DNA of 64,000 bases from assembly GCF_000179555.1 (NCBI RefSeq), contig NZ_AECZ01000004.1, positions 147,201 through 211,200 on the forward strand, read 5' to 3'. The position numbers were made by a program, and so were the translations under genes. The notes under the pieces were generated by a model. That model saw only the letters and a program-made list of their open reading frames with translations, was not told the DNA's origin and did no database searches. The stretch's first letter is position 1. Every line of letters starts with the position of its first letter. Source of the stretch: Solidesulfovibrio fructosivorans JJ] (GTDB lineage Bacteria; Desulfobacterota; Desulfovibrionia; Desulfovibrionales; Desulfovibrionaceae). Of this stretch, positions 44,545-55,480 are shown piece by piece.

Positions 44545-45702
44545 ATGAACTTTACATTCCAAACTCCGGGCAAGGTCATCTTCGGCCGCGACACGGCCGG
44601 CCAACTCCCCGAACACATCGCCGCGCACGGCCGCGCCCCGCTCATCGTCACGGGCGCGACCCCGGAGCGGCACCAGGCACTGCTTAAGGCCCTGCGCCAG
44701 GCCGGCCTGACTGTGACCGTCTTTCCCGTGGCCGGGGAACCCGCCGTGGAAACGGCCGCGACCGGCGCGCGTCTGGCCCGCGAGGCCGGCTGCGACGTGG
44801 TGGTCGGCATCGGCGGCGGCGGCGCCCTCGACACGGCCAAGGCCGTGGCCGCGCTGGCAACCAACACCGCCGAGATCCTCACCTATCTGGAGGTGGTCGG
44901 CCAGGGCCGGCCCCTGACCGAGCGCCCGTTGCCGTGCATCGCCGTGCCGACCACGGCCGGCACCGGAGCCGAGGCCACGGCCAACGCCGTGCTCACCGTG
45001 CCCGAGGCGCGGGTGAAGGTCAGCCTGCGTTCGGCCATGATGCTTCCGGAGGTCGCCCTGGTGGACCCGCTGCTTTCGGCGACCATGCCGCCGGCGGTGA
45101 CGGCGGCCACGGGCCTCGACGCCCTGACCCAGCTGCTGGAGTCCTTCGTCTCGGACAAGGCCAACCCCATGACCGACGCCCTGTGCCGGGAGGGGCTGCC
45201 CCGGGCCGCCCGGGGACTCGCCGCGGCCTATGCGGACGGAAACGACCTTCAGGCGCGAGAGGATATGGCCCTGGCGAGTCTTTTGGGCGGCATGGCCCTG
45301 GCCAATGCCAAGCTCGGGGCCGTGCACGGGTTCGCCGCGCCCATCGGCGGCCTTTTCGGCGCGCCGCACGGTTTCGTCTGCGCAAGCCTCCTGCCCTTCG
45401 TCACGGCGGCCAACATCAAGGCCCTTCGCGACCGCGCCCCGGAGGCTCCCGCCCTGGCCGCCTACGCCACGGCCGCCCGCCTGCTCACCGGTTCGCCGGA
45501 AGCCACGCCGGAAGACGCCGCGAACTGGCTGGCCGCAACCTGCCGCGCCCTCCAGGCCCCCTCCCTGGGAAACCTCGGCGTGACGGCGGCCGACATCCCG
45601 CTCGTCGTCGAAAAAGCCGCCAAGGCCAGCAGCATGCGGGGCAACCCCGTGGAACTGTCGTCCGACGAACTGGCGGCCATCCTCACCGCCGCCATCGGTT
45701 AG
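44545..45702 (+). CDS. Iron-containing alcohol dehydrogenase (group III)
   Basis: A 385-residue NAD(P)-dependent dehydrogenase. The nucleotide loop GIGGGGALDTAK, the following PTTAGTGAEAT, and the metal-binding His residues in KLGAVHGFAAPIGGLFGAPH match Fe-dependent alcohol dehydrogenases. Likely substrates are short primary alcohols, 1,3-propanediol or related diols. It converges on the glycerol operon, and glycerol-using sulfate reducers often have such enzymes, but shared regulation is only inferred. Confidence 0.92.
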   Translation: MNFTFQTPGKVIFGRDTAGQLPEHIAAHGRAPLIVTGATPERHQALLKALRQAGLTVTVFPVAGEPAVETAATGARLAREAGCDVVVGIGGGGALDTAKAVAALATNTAEILTYLEVVGQGRPLTERPLPCIAVPTTAGTGAEATANAVLTVPEARVKVSLRSAMMLPEVALVDPLLSATMPPAVTAATGLDALTQLLESFVSDKANPMTDALCREGLPRAARGLAAAYADGNDLQAREDMALASLLGGMALANAKLGAVHGFAAPIGGLFGAPHGFVCASLLPFVTAANIKALRDRAPEAPALAAYATAARLLTGSPEATPEDAANWLAATCRALQAPSLGNLGVTAADIPLVVEKAAKASSMRGNPVELSSDELAAILTAAIG

Positions 45703-45813
45703 CCCCAGCACAGCAACCACCAAAGGCCGCTTCCCCACGCCTTTCATACGAAATGTCCTCGAAATGGCCTGACCGGACAAGGTCCCCATTATAAGATTTA
45801 GGAAGGGGAGAGC

Positions 45814-45856
45814 GCGAGAGGGGCTACTGCCCTTTTTAAAGGGTTTCCCCTCTCGC
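45814..45856. terminator. Nested hairpin with T-rich centre, repeat-like
   Basis: GCGAGAGGGG (45814-45823) pairs with CCCCTCTCGC (45847-45856), and an inner CCCTTT/AAAGGG forms the tip. I recall near-identical hairpins repeated between genes in Desulfovibrio genomes, but this needs a search. Confidence 0.7.
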
Positions 45857-45887
45857 ATCTCCTCCTCCCCTCTTCCCCATAAAATAA

Positions 45888-45913
45888 GGCGGCATGGCCG
45901 AAGCCATGCCGCC
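45888..45913. terminator. Perfect 11-bp hairpin
   Basis: GGCGGCATGGC (45888-45898) pairs with GCCATGCCGCC (45903-45913) around a 4-base loop. An A-rich stretch precedes it (AAAATAA), which becomes T-rich on the - strand and suits glpK transcription. Confidence 0.7.
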
Positions 45914-45926
45914 GCGCGCATGTTTT

Positions 45927-45962
45927 CCCCGCGGTTTGGCTCGCCTTAGGGCAACCGCGGGG
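45927..45962. terminator. 10-bp hairpin after glpK
   Basis: CCCCGCGGTT (45927-45936) pairs with AACCGCGGGG (45953-45962) around a 16-base loop. TTTT lies just left of it, which reads as AAAA after the hairpin on the - strand, so it is a weaker terminator candidate for glpK. Confidence 0.55.
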
Positions 45963-46036
45963 ACCGGGCAATATGTTCGCGCGCCGGCCTTGCAATCGTT
46001 ATGGCGTATGGCGAGGCCGGCACGGGTGCGTGTCTG

Positions 46037-47526
<1,490 letters not shown>

Positions 47527-47530
<4 letters not shown>

Positions 47531-48327
47531 GATCTACACTCCTCACATTCCTGCGCGCCGTCTTCGCAAAAATCGGCATTGGGGTCCTTGTTGAGCGCTC
47601 CGGTGGTCCTGTCGTAGACAAGCGCACCAAGCGGGCCGCCGACGAGGGGTCCGAGGATGGGCACGAGCACGATGCTCACATCCATCAGGTTCGGTTGGGT
47701 GAAGCCGGCCAGCAGGGCGAAAAAGCGCGGGCCGAAGTCGCGGGCCGGGTTGATGGCGTATCCGTTCATGGCCCCGAGGCTCATGCCGATGGCCATGACC
47801 AGCATGGCCACGGCCACGGGGCCGATCCAGGGCACTTTGTTCTTGGCGCCGAAGTCGCCGATGGAAAGGATGCCGAACATGAGCACGGCGGTGCCGATGA
47901 TCTGGTCGATAAAGCCCGGCCAGAACCCGGGCACGGCCGGGAAGGTGCAGAAGATGCCGGCCGTTTTGACCAGCGTCGGGTCGGCCATGAGCCATTTGGC
48001 CTTGAAATCAAGGAACACGATGGCCGCGCCGAGAAAGCCGCCGGCGGTCTGGGCCAGGGTGTAGGGCAGCACCTTGCCCCAGGGGAAGCGGCCGGTGGCG
48101 GCCAGGGCCAGAGTCACGGCGGGGTTGATGTGCGCGCCGGAGCGCAGGCTGGCCAGCACCCCGAAAAAGACGCCCAATCCCCAACCGAAGGTGATCGTAT
48201 CCCATGATATGTTCAGCGCTTCGCCGAAAAAGACCTTCATGGCCACGCATCCGGCTCCGAATATGATGAGGATCATGGTCCCCAGGAATTCGGAGAACAT
48301 CTCCTTGCCAAGTGACGACTCGTTCAT
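47527..48327 (-). CDS. glpF: Glycerol facilitator (aquaglyceroporin)
   Basis: A 266-residue MIP-family channel admitting glycerol. Both NPA boxes are present: [10 protein letters not shown] (residues 67-76) and [10 protein letters not shown]. The Asp after the second NPA and surrounding residues fit glycerol-conducting GlpF rather than water-only AqpZ. It overlaps glpK by 4 bases and lies 12 bases after the glpD stop. Confidence 0.95.
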
Positions 48328-48339
48328 GGAATACCCCTC

Positions 48340-50067
48340 TTACAGCGCTTCGACCGTTGGCCCGTCCCCTTCCGGGCGGGAACAGGGCTGTTTGCCCAGG
48401 CCTTCCTCCGCCAATGTGTCCGCCGAACCGGCCTGCGACGCATCCTGCCCGGAAAACCAGGTCGCAAGCAGCCGGCGGGCGCTCTCCACTTCACGGACGC
48501 GACGGTCCTCGTCCCAGCCGAGTTCCCGCCCCATGATCGCCGCCACGACCGGGGCCGCTTCCTCGGCATGGCGCATGTCCACAAGTCCAAGAGGCAGTCG
48601 CCGCAGCAACACGTCGCCAAGGCGCACCGCCATCTCCCGGCGCACGGCAAAGGCCACTTCCGCGCCGATATAGGGATGCTCCGGATGAATGGGCGTCAAG
48701 AGATCAAGTTCGCGGCCAAGAGCCAGCACCGTTCCGGCCTCATCGCCGTAGAGGGAGTACAATGAGCGGGCCAGCTCCTCGGCGATGTTTTCGCGGGCGG
48801 CCAGATCCCGCCAGGCCTCGGGATAGTAGGCCCGCGAACCGATCAGGCGCAGCTCGCGGGTGACGCAGGGGCGGCCTTCGCCAAGGCCGAAGGCGGCGCA
48901 GGCCGCGTCCACGGCGTCCTCGGCCATGGCGCGGTAGCTCGTCCACTTGCCGCCGGCCATGGTCAAAAGCCCGGACGGGCTCTCGGTCAGGACGTGGGTG
49001 CGGGCCAGCTCCTGGGTGCTCCCCTTCTTGGGATCGAAGACCAGCGGCCGCAGGCCGTTCCACACGGCCAGGACGTCCCGGCCGGTCACGGGCTTGCGCA
49101 GATAGGCGCTGGCGTAGCGCAGCAGGTAGTCCACGTCCTTGCAATCCGGGGCCGGATCGACCGTGATGTCCGCCGGTTCATCGGTGGTGCCGAAAAGGAC
49201 GTGGCCCTGCCAGGGGATCATAAAAAGCACGCGGCCGTCCTCGGTGCGCGGAATCATGAGCGACAGGTCGTCGGGGACGGTGCCGGACTCAAGCAGGATA
49301 TGGATGCCGGAGCTGACCTTGAGCATGCCCGGCGCATCAGGGTCGTCCATGCGCCTGATGGCGTCGGCAAAGGGGCCGGTGGCGTTGATCACGCCCTTGG
49401 CGGCCACGGTCCAGGCGCGGCCGCTTTGGCGGTCGCGCAGGTTCGCGCCGCGGATGCGGCCGTTTTCCTTGACGAGCCCGGTCACTTCCACGTGGTTGGC
49501 GCACACGGCCCCGTAGGCGGCGGCGGTCCGGGCCAGGGTCACGGCCATGCGCGCGTCGTTGAACTGGCCGTCGGCGTAGATGACCGCGGCCTTGTAGTCG
49601 TCGAGGTTGAGCTGGGGAAAGAGCTTTTTCGCCTTGCGCCTGGTGACGACGCGGCTGTGCCCCAGGGAGAGCCGGCCGGCCAGGAGATCGTAGAGCACCA
49701 GGCCGGCGAAGATGTAGGCGGCCTGAAACCAGGTTTTGACCGGGGTCATGAGGCGGATGGCATGGGCCAGGTGGGGGGCGTTTTTGAGCAGCCGGCCGCG
49801 CTCGCGCAGCCCCTCGCGCACGAGGTTGAACTGCTCCCGGTCGCACTTGAGGATGGCCTTTTCCAGGTAGCGCACGCCGCCGTGCACCAGCTTGGTGCTC
49901 TTGCTGCTGGTGCCCTGGGCGAAGTCGTCGCGCTCCACCAGGGCGACGCGAAGGCCCCGGGTGGCCGCGTCCAGGGCGATGCCGCAGCCGGTGGCTCCGC
50001 CGCCGATCACGAGAAGGTCGAAAGTTTCCCCGTCCTGCAGACGGGCGAGCTGTTCCTGTCTGTCCAT
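48340..50067 (-). CDS. glpD: Glycerol-3-phosphate dehydrogenase, FAD-dependent
   Basis: A 575-residue membrane-associated flavoprotein that oxidises glycerol 3-phosphate to dihydroxyacetone phosphate and passes electrons to quinone. It has the FAD motif VIGGGATGCGIALDAATRG and the family run GTSSKSTKLVHGGVRYLE. The C-terminal domain follows the usual pattern; the last 30 residues are low in complexity. AAGGCGGAG precedes the ATG. Confidence 0.95.
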   Translation of the reverse strand: MDRQEQLARLQDGETFDLLVIGGGATGCGIALDAATRGLRVALVERDDFAQGTSSKSTKLVHGGVRYLEKAILKCDREQFNLVREGLRERGRLLKNAPHLAHAIRLMTPVKTWFQAAYIFAGLVLYDLLAGRLSLGHSRVVTRRKAKKLFPQLNLDDYKAAVIYADGQFNDARMAVTLARTAAAYGAVCANHVEVTGLVKENGRIRGANLRDRQSGRAWTVAAKGVINATGPFADAIRRMDDPDAPGMLKVSSGIHILLESGTVPDDLSLMIPRTEDGRVLFMIPWQGHVLFGTTDEPADITVDPAPDCKDVDYLLRYASAYLRKPVTGRDVLAVWNGLRPLVFDPKKGSTQELARTHVLTESPSGLLTMAGGKWTSYRAMAEDAVDAACAAFGLGEGRPCVTRELRLIGSRAYYPEAWRDLAARENIAEELARSLYSLYGDEAGTVLALGRELDLLTPIHPEHPYIGAEVAFAVRREMAVRLGDVLLRRLPLGLVDMRHAEEAAPVVAAIMGRELGWDEDRRVREVESARRLLATWFSGQDASQAGSADTLAEEGLGKQPCSRPEGDGPTVEAL

Positions 50068-50082
50068 GGCTCCGCCTTGGCT

Positions 50083-51030
50083 TTAAGGGTTGAGCAGACT
50101 GCGGGCCGTGCTCGCGTCCGTAACAAAGGCATGCGCATAGCCGCGACGCAGCACGGCTTGCAAAATGGGCACCTTGGCCATGCCGCCGGAGACGAGAATG
50201 ATGCGGGGCACCTTGCACAGCCCCGCGAAATCCGGAGACATGCTGCACTGGTTGATGCCGTGGTCCAGCACGTTGCCGTCGGCGTCGAGAAAGCGGCCGA
50301 AAAATTCCCCCACCGCGCCGGCCCGGGCCAGATCGCGGCGCTGGTCCAGGCTGATGGCCCCCAGCGCGATGTTGGTGGCCTGGGCGGTCATGTCGCCAAC
50401 GGCGGTGAGGATCATGTCCACGTCCAGGGCTTCCTTGTAAAAGGTGCGGAAAAAGGGCTGGGCGGCGATGGTCTCGCGCACGTCCGGGGTGGAAACGAAC
50501 ATGGGCGCGGGCAGGTGGTTGCAGACCTCGGCCGAGAGCTTTCTGGCGAACATGGCCGTGGAATCGAAGGGATTGACCGGGCTTCTGGGCACGCCGCCGT
50601 AGAGGGAGGTGACGGAAAGGCCGCGCACGGCGCGAATGACCAGGCCGTTTATGGCCGCGCGCATGGTGTTGCCCCAGCCGACGCCCAGGCGCTGGCCGTC
50701 GGCCAGCTCGCGGGAGGCGTATTCGCCGGCCGGGCGGCCGATGGTTTCGTAGTAATGTTGTCCGGCGCGCTCGGGGGTCGGCACGACGATGGCGCGGGTC
50801 AGGCCGAACTCGCGGACGAGGTCGGCTTCCAGGGCGACGCAGTCGCGAAAGGCGGTGTTGATGACGACCCGGATCAGCCCGGCCTCGCGTCCGGCCTGAA
50901 GCAGGCGGTTGACCTTGAGGCGCGTGAGCCCGAGGCGTTCGCCGATGTCCCCCTGGGTGAGCTCTTCGTGGAAATAGAGCCAGGCGACCCGTGAGATCAG
51001 CTGGTTTTCCTCTTCGTCGAACCCGGTCAT
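50083..51030 (-). CDS. SorC/DeoR-type sugar-binding regulator of the glycerol operon
   Basis: A 315-residue SorC-family regulator. The N-terminal HTH reads LTQGDIGERLGLTRLKVNRL, and the C-terminal sugar-phosphate-binding domain has VGWGNTMRAAI and SVTSLYGGVP. The ATG at 51030 with GGAGG upstream is preferred over a longer in-frame start at 51093. It heads the glp operon, so it most likely controls glpDFK in response to glycerol 3-phosphate or a related phosphate. Its role differs from the E. coli DeoR-type GlpR, though it would do the same job. Confidence 0.88.
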   Translation of the reverse strand: MTGFDEEENQLISRVAWLYFHEELTQGDIGERLGLTRLKVNRLLQAGREAGLIRVVINTAFRDCVALEADLVREFGLTRAIVVPTPERAGQHYYETIGRPAGEYASRELADGQRLGVGWGNTMRAAINGLVIRAVRGLSVTSLYGGVPRSPVNPFDSTAMFARKLSAEVCNHLPAPMFVSTPDVRETIAAQPFFRTFYKEALDVDMILTAVGDMTAQATNIALGAISLDQRRDLARAGAVGEFFGRFLDADGNVLDHGINQCSMSPDFAGLCKVPRIILVSGGMAKVPILQAVLRRGYAHAFVTDASTARSLLNP

Positions 51031-51093
51031 GGGAGCCTCCGGCCTGTTGGCGCTCGGGGTGTTGGCGATGTGTGATCTTTGTGTCTCTTCCAA

Positions 51094-51103
51094 TACAATT
51101 GTA
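51094..51103. promoter_or_regulatory. Possible operator upstream of the glp operon
   Basis: TACAATTGTA (51094-51103) is a perfect 10-bp palindrome, followed by TTGTAAAACAA as an overlapping dyad. It lies about 65 bases upstream of the regulator start in the AT-rich promoter zone, so it may be the SorC-family site. Confidence 0.45.
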
Positions 51104-51407
51104 AAACAAATGTGTCAACGGCCTTTTCAGAATTCGTGACCCGCCCGTTGCGCGCGTTTGGCGGCAAAAGCGGCTGTTTTCACAAAAATGTCCATCAATT
51201 CAAAATAAATATATAATAATAACAGGATATTTCAAATCAGGACGCGACACAGACACTTCCAATCCTTGCGCTCAAAACATCTGATCATTTGTTTTTACAA
51301 AAGATAATTTGTTTAAAAAGACGCCGCCAACCGAGTCCGCCGCCGCCCGACGCCCCACCCCACTCCCCACGACGGCCCGGCCGGGCCGTCCGACAGGCCT
51401 TTCCTTT

Positions 51408-51437
51408 AACATTATCAATCGATCGATTGACAATGTT
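51408..51437. promoter_or_regulatory. Operator-like 30-bp palindrome upstream of the TetR gene
   Basis: The site is symmetric around CGATCG: arms AACATT and AATGTT at the ends, AATCGATCGATT in the centre. Only one base pair (positions 7 and 24 of the 30) breaks the symmetry. It ends 61 bases before the TetR start, as expected for an autoregulated TetR operator. Confidence 0.75.
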
Positions 51438-51498
51438 GCCGCGTGGGCGCATATCTCCCCGCACCTTGCCACAGCCGGGCAAGGCCAAGGATCGCGCC

Positions 51499-52215
51499 AT
51501 GCCCCAGGCACCCGAAAAAAACGACAAACGCCTCGCCAAGGGCCGCCAGACCCGGGAAAGACTTCTGGCGGAAGCGCTGCGGCTTTTCGCGCAGCACGGC
51601 TACGCCGGCGTCGGCACAAGGGAAGTGGCGGCCGCCGCCAAGACCAACATCGCCTCCATCGCCTTCCACTTTTCCGGCAAGGAAGGGCTCTACCGGGCGG
51701 TCATCGAACACGTGTCCGGCGAGCTGGCCCGGCTGCACCAGGCCGCCATCGCCGAGGCCACGGCCCAAAGCGCGGCCGGCGGCGAGGAGGCCGGGGACAG
51801 GGCAAAGCGCATCGTCACCGACCTCATCACCCGGCTTTTGACGTCCAACCGCTCACGCTGGATGACGCTTTTGCTGCAACGCGAATTCATCACCCCGACC
51901 CCCTTTTTCGACGTCATCTACGAAAGCACCATCGAGCCGACGCTTACGGCCCTGGCGGCGCTGGCAAGCGAAATCAACGGAAAGTCACAGGCGTCCCCGG
52001 AAAACAAGGTGCTGGCCTTTTCCCTTTTCATCATGACCAGCGCCTTTCAGCGCAACCGGAACACCTTTTTGCGGTTCATCGAAAAGGATGCCTATTCGCC
52101 AGAGGATATCGAAACCATCAGTCGTGTCGTGGCCAGATTCGTGAAAAACGGCCTGCTCCAACCCCAAGAAACAAACGAAGCCTTGTCGCCATGTCCCAGC
52201 AAACAAAACTTCTGA
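51499..52215 (+). CDS. TetR-family regulator, CecR/YbiH-like
   Basis: A 238-residue regulator. The HTH is in LLAEALRLFAQHGYAGVGTR and KTNIASIAFHFSGKEGLYRA. The C-terminal ligand domain has PFFDVIYESTIEPTLTALAA, matching the CecR (DUF1956) type. ATG 51499 is chosen because AAGG precedes it and the HTH begins soon after; in-frame codons further upstream cross the palindromic operator. It overlaps the MFS gene by 25 bases and probably represses both genes. CecR relatives sense antibiotic-like compounds. Confidence 0.87.
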   Translation: MPQAPEKNDKRLAKGRQTRERLLAEALRLFAQHGYAGVGTREVAAAAKTNIASIAFHFSGKEGLYRAVIEHVSGELARLHQAAIAEATAQSAAGGEEAGDRAKRIVTDLITRLLTSNRSRWMTLLLQREFITPTPFFDVIYESTIEPTLTALAALASEINGKSQASPENKVLAFSLFIMTSAFQRNRNTFLRFIEKDAYSPEDIETISRVVARFVKNGLLQPQETNEALSPCPSKQNF

Positions 52216-53390
52216 CCATCGATTTCATCTGCATCTGTCTGCTCATCTTCCTGGCCTACTGCAACATCACGGTCTTCTACAATCTCTACCTCTATCTCCA
52301 GGAAATAGACATTCCCGCCAACTGGCGCGGCTTCCTCATCGGCTGCTCGTCGCTTTCCACCATCGCTTTTTTCCTGTTCGCCAGCCCCTATCTGACCGTC
52401 AAAAACGCCATTCCCTGCGCCCTGGCCGGGGCGCTGATCATGATCGGCTGCGGCATAAGCTACCTGTACGCCCACGGCGTCGCGAGCCTCCTGCTCGTGC
52501 GACTGGCCAACGGCGCGGCCGTGTATCTGCTTTCCGCCGGCTGCATGACGCTCATGGTCTCGCGCATCGCCCCGGAGCACAGCGGCCAGGCCTTCAGCCT
52601 CTATTCCATCGCCCTGCTTTTGCCCTATTCCCTGGTCCCGTCCGTGTGCGACGTCGTCACGCCCCACCTGCCGTCGGTGGCGTACACGTATCGCGACATG
52701 TCCCTGCTGCTCGTGCCCGGGCTGGCCATGATCGCCGTCATCAGCCGGCGGCAGCGCCGGGCGAGACACGGCGACGCGTCCCAGCCGGCCATGTCGCTTG
52801 GCGAGATGTACCGCAACGCGCTTACCCCCCGCATCGGGTTGGTGCTTTTGCTCAACGGCATCTACATCATCACCTTCGCCTCGCTTTTCTTCATGGCCCA
52901 GGGGCTGTTCCGCTCCCGGGGATTTCACTCCGTGGGCTCGTATTTCACCATCCAGATGTTTTGCATGATCATCATCCGCCTGCTCGGCAACAGGCTCTTC
53001 GACAAGGTCCACAAGGTGCGGCTGATCATCTTCAGCTTCCTCGTCTCCTCGGCCAGTTTCGCGCTCATGGCCGTGTCCTACAGCCTGGTCGGGCTGTACG
53101 CCTCGTCGCTGCTCATGGGCATCGGCATGGGGGTCATCTCGCCGGCGCTCTACGGACTGATGTTCACCATCTCGTCGCCGCGCTTCAAGGCGGTCAATTC
53201 CAACCTGATGATGCTGTCCCTGCAGATCGGCAATTTCCTGGGACCGGTCTACGGGGCCTGGGTCATGCAGCGCGTCGGGTATGCGGATTTGTTCCTGTGC
53301 AATGCCGGCTGCTGTCTTGTCGGCATCGGGCTGTGCTTTTTGCTGACCAGCCACCGGATCGACGCCACGCGCAACATCGCCAACGCCTAG
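52191..53390 (+). CDS. MFS transporter
   Basis: A 399-residue membrane protein with about twelve hydrophobic segments. LVRLANGAAVYLLSAGCMTLM and the loop ISRRQRRARHG fit the mid-cytoplasmic loop of a major facilitator. The start lies within the TetR gene, 25 bases before its stop, so translation is coupled. It is probably an exporter controlled by the TetR protein; the substrate is unknown. Confidence 0.85.
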   Translation: MSQQTKLLTIDFICICLLIFLAYCNITVFYNLYLYLQEIDIPANWRGFLIGCSSLSTIAFFLFASPYLTVKNAIPCALAGALIMIGCGISYLYAHGVASLLLVRLANGAAVYLLSAGCMTLMVSRIAPEHSGQAFSLYSIALLLPYSLVPSVCDVVTPHLPSVAYTYRDMSLLLVPGLAMIAVISRRQRRARHGDASQPAMSLGEMYRNALTPRIGLVLLLNGIYIITFASLFFMAQGLFRSRGFHSVGSYFTIQMFCMIIIRLLGNRLFDKVHKVRLIIFSFLVSSASFALMAVSYSLVGLYASSLLMGIGMGVISPALYGLMFTISSPRFKAVNSNLMMLSLQIGNFLGPVYGAWVMQRVGYADLFLCNAGCCLVGIGLCFLLTSHRIDATRNIANA

Positions 53391-53609
53391 GGGCGACGGC
53401 GCTTTCCCCTCAAGGACACGCGATTGTTCCATGAGGCGAAGCCGCTCTCCGGCCGGCGGGAAAACCGGCGGCGCATAGCATAGGCGGCTTCCAACAAGCA
53501 GGTGCGGCATCGGAGGAAAATCCTTGACGTGGGGGGGGAACGGGGGTTTAGCTCGACCCCAGCGCAAGGCGTGGCGCGCCGCGCCGAATCCGCGCATAAA
53601 GGCTTCGTT

Positions 53610-54422
53610 GTGCACTGCGACAGCTCCTGCCCCATCGGCATCTTCGACTCCGGCGTCGGCGGCCTCACGGTCGCCCGGGCCGTCATGGACCGCCTGCCGA
53701 GCGAGTCCATCGTCTATTTCGGCGACACCGCCCGCGTGCCATACGGCGTCAAATCCCCGGACACGGTGGCCCGCTACGCCGGCCAGATCACGAATTTTCT
53801 TTTGGCCAAAAACGTCAAGCTCCTGATCGTCGCCTGCAACACCATGGCCGCCGTGGCCCTGCCGGCCATCACCGCCCTGTCCCCGGCCCCGGTCCTCGAA
53901 GTCATCTCGGCCGGAGCGGCGAGCGCCCTGGCCGCGACCAGGACCAAGCGCATCGGGATCATCGCCACGCCCTCGACCATCGCCAGCCGGGCCTACGAAT
54001 CGGCCCTGGCCGCCCTGGGCGGTCCGGAGGTCTTCACCGCCTCGAAGGCCTGTCCGCTGTTCGTGCCCCTGGTCGAGGAAGGCTGGCTGGCCCACCCGGC
54101 CACGCGGCTGGTGGCCGAGGAATACCTGACGCCGCTTCTGGCCGAAAATCTCGACACGCTCATTCTCGGCTGCACCCACTATCCGCTTCTGGCCCCGCTT
54201 TTGGCCGAGGTGGCCGGACCGGACGTGCGCCTGCAGGATTCGGCCACGGCCGTGGCCGAACGCGCCGCCGCCGTGCTGGGCTACCTGGGCCTGGCCGCGC
54301 CGAAGGGGCCGGACACGCCGCGCCACGTGTTCCACGTCACGGACATGCCGCGAAAATTCCGGGAAATCGGCGAACTCTTCCTCGGCCGTCCCATGGAGGA
54401 CGTGCGCCTGGAAAAGCTCTAA
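53610..54422 (+). CDS. murI: Glutamate racemase
   Basis: A 270-residue enzyme making D-glutamate for peptidoglycan. IGIFDSGVGGLTVAR holds the N-terminal catalytic loop; the two catalytic cysteines are in VACNTMA and LGCTHYP. GTG 53610 is chosen because TAAAGG precedes it and the protein then begins just before the conserved strand; an ATG at 53502 would add 36 residues that look like non-coding sequence. A single gene with no operon partner. Confidence 0.92.
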   Translation: MHCDSSCPIGIFDSGVGGLTVARAVMDRLPSESIVYFGDTARVPYGVKSPDTVARYAGQITNFLLAKNVKLLIVACNTMAAVALPAITALSPAPVLEVISAGAASALAATRTKRIGIIATPSTIASRAYESALAALGGPEVFTASKACPLFVPLVEEGWLAHPATRLVAEEYLTPLLAENLDTLILGCTHYPLLAPLLAEVAGPDVRLQDSATAVAERAAAVLGYLGLAAPKGPDTPRHVFHVTDMPRKFREIGELFLGRPMEDVRLEKL

Positions 54423-54429
54423 GTAGCCG

Positions 54430-55230
54430 CTAGGGCGTGGCCGGCGACGGGTTTTCCGTCGTGGGTCGGCCTGTCGTCGGAGTCGGAGACAGGGGCTCGG
54501 CCGGGGCCGGATGCGCCACCGCCGAGGTGGCGGGGACGGACTTGGCGGCGGGAGCCGGCCTGGACGCGGGAACGGCCTTGTGGTCGGAAGCGGGTTTGGA
54601 CCTGGGGAGGGGTTTGGGCGTGAAGGGAGCCGGGACTTTTGGCGGCGTCTCGGCCCTGGCGCAGGCCATGCGGGCGCTTTGATATTCCACCCCGGCGGCG
54701 GCAAAGGACGGATCGAGGAGCATGGCCCGGCGATAGGCGGCCAGGGCATGGCGGCAATCGCCGGTGGCCATGGCCAGATTGGCCCGGTAATAATAGACTT
54801 GGGCGCTTTTCGAGCCCCGGCCGATGGCCGCGTCCAGGGAGGCGAGCGCCGCCTGGCGCCGCCCGGCCTCGTATTGCAAGATGCCCAGGGCTTCGAGGGG
54901 GCGCGGGTCGGCGGCATCGGCCGCGGCCGCTCGCGAAAGCTCGGTCGCTGCGCGCTTTGCGTCACCGGTCTTGGCGGCGCAAAGGCCCAGGTAGAAATGG
55001 GCCTCGGCCAGATCCGGGGCCTGCCCGGCGGCGGCGGCCAGATCCGGCAGGGCGGCTTGAAACTTCCCGGCGGCAAAGGCCTTTTTCCCGGCGGCCAGAC
55101 GTTCGGCGGCCGAAGGAAGGGGCGCGACGGGAGCCGGCGGCAAGGCCTTTCTGGCGCAGCCCCCGAAGCAGGCGGCCAGAAACCACAGGGCCAGGACAAG
55201 GGACATACCCCGAACGGAAAACCGGTCCAT
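54430..55230 (-). CDS. TPR lipoprotein
   Basis: A 266-residue protein with a signal sequence and lipobox-like FGGC (near residue 25). Several TPR units run over about 45-200 (AAGKKAFAAGKFQAALPDL, LAEAHFYLGLCAAKTGDAKR, VYYYRANLAMATGDCRHALA), and a Pro/Ser/Lys-rich tail spans about 210-266. AGGAGG precedes the ATG. It resembles the lipoprotein at 30724-31425 in order and motifs. Its convergent neighbour is murI (7 bases between stops). Function unknown. Confidence 0.78.
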   Translation of the reverse strand: MDRFSVRGMSLVLALWFLAACFGGCARKALPPAPVAPLPSAAERLAAGKKAFAAGKFQAALPDLAAAAGQAPDLAEAHFYLGLCAAKTGDAKRAATELSRAAAADAADPRPLEALGILQYEAGRRQAALASLDAAIGRGSKSAQVYYYRANLAMATGDCRHALAAYRRAMLLDPSFAAAGVEYQSARMACARAETPPKVPAPFTPKPLPRSKPASDHKAVPASRPAPAAKSVPATSAVAHPAPAEPLSPTPTTGRPTTENPSPATP

Positions 55231-55480
55231 CCCGCCAGCCTCCTGTCGTCTCGGCGTTTTTTCCCGCTCCGGACGCCCGGCCGGGAAATCCCGATCGCAG
55301 GCGCAGTAACGCCGCCGCCACCCCATGTCAATTCGGCCGTGACGGTCCAGGCGGCGGCCTTGACGCGGCAACGGCGCAATCGTACATGTTGAAAACCTGT
55401 ACAGACGGCGCGCCTGTCCGGGCCGTCCCGCACGGAGTCCTTGTGAACCGCCTCGAATCCCCCTTCCCCGTCCAAACCGC

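Larger units (their letters stand above)
45703..46036. other. Intergenic region with three stacked hairpins
   Basis: This stretch separates two converging genes and holds no open frame of note. It contains the hairpins at 45814-45856, 45888-45913 and 45927-45962, listed separately, which together should end transcription from both sides. Confidence 0.7.
51031..51498. other. Divergent control region between the glp operon and the TetR regulator
   Basis: No gene. The left half (51080-51310) is AT-rich and should hold the glp promoter. A perfect 20-bp palindrome GACGGCCCGG/CCGGGCCGTC lies at 51371-51390, and the TetR operator candidate at 51408-51437. Confidence 0.65.
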
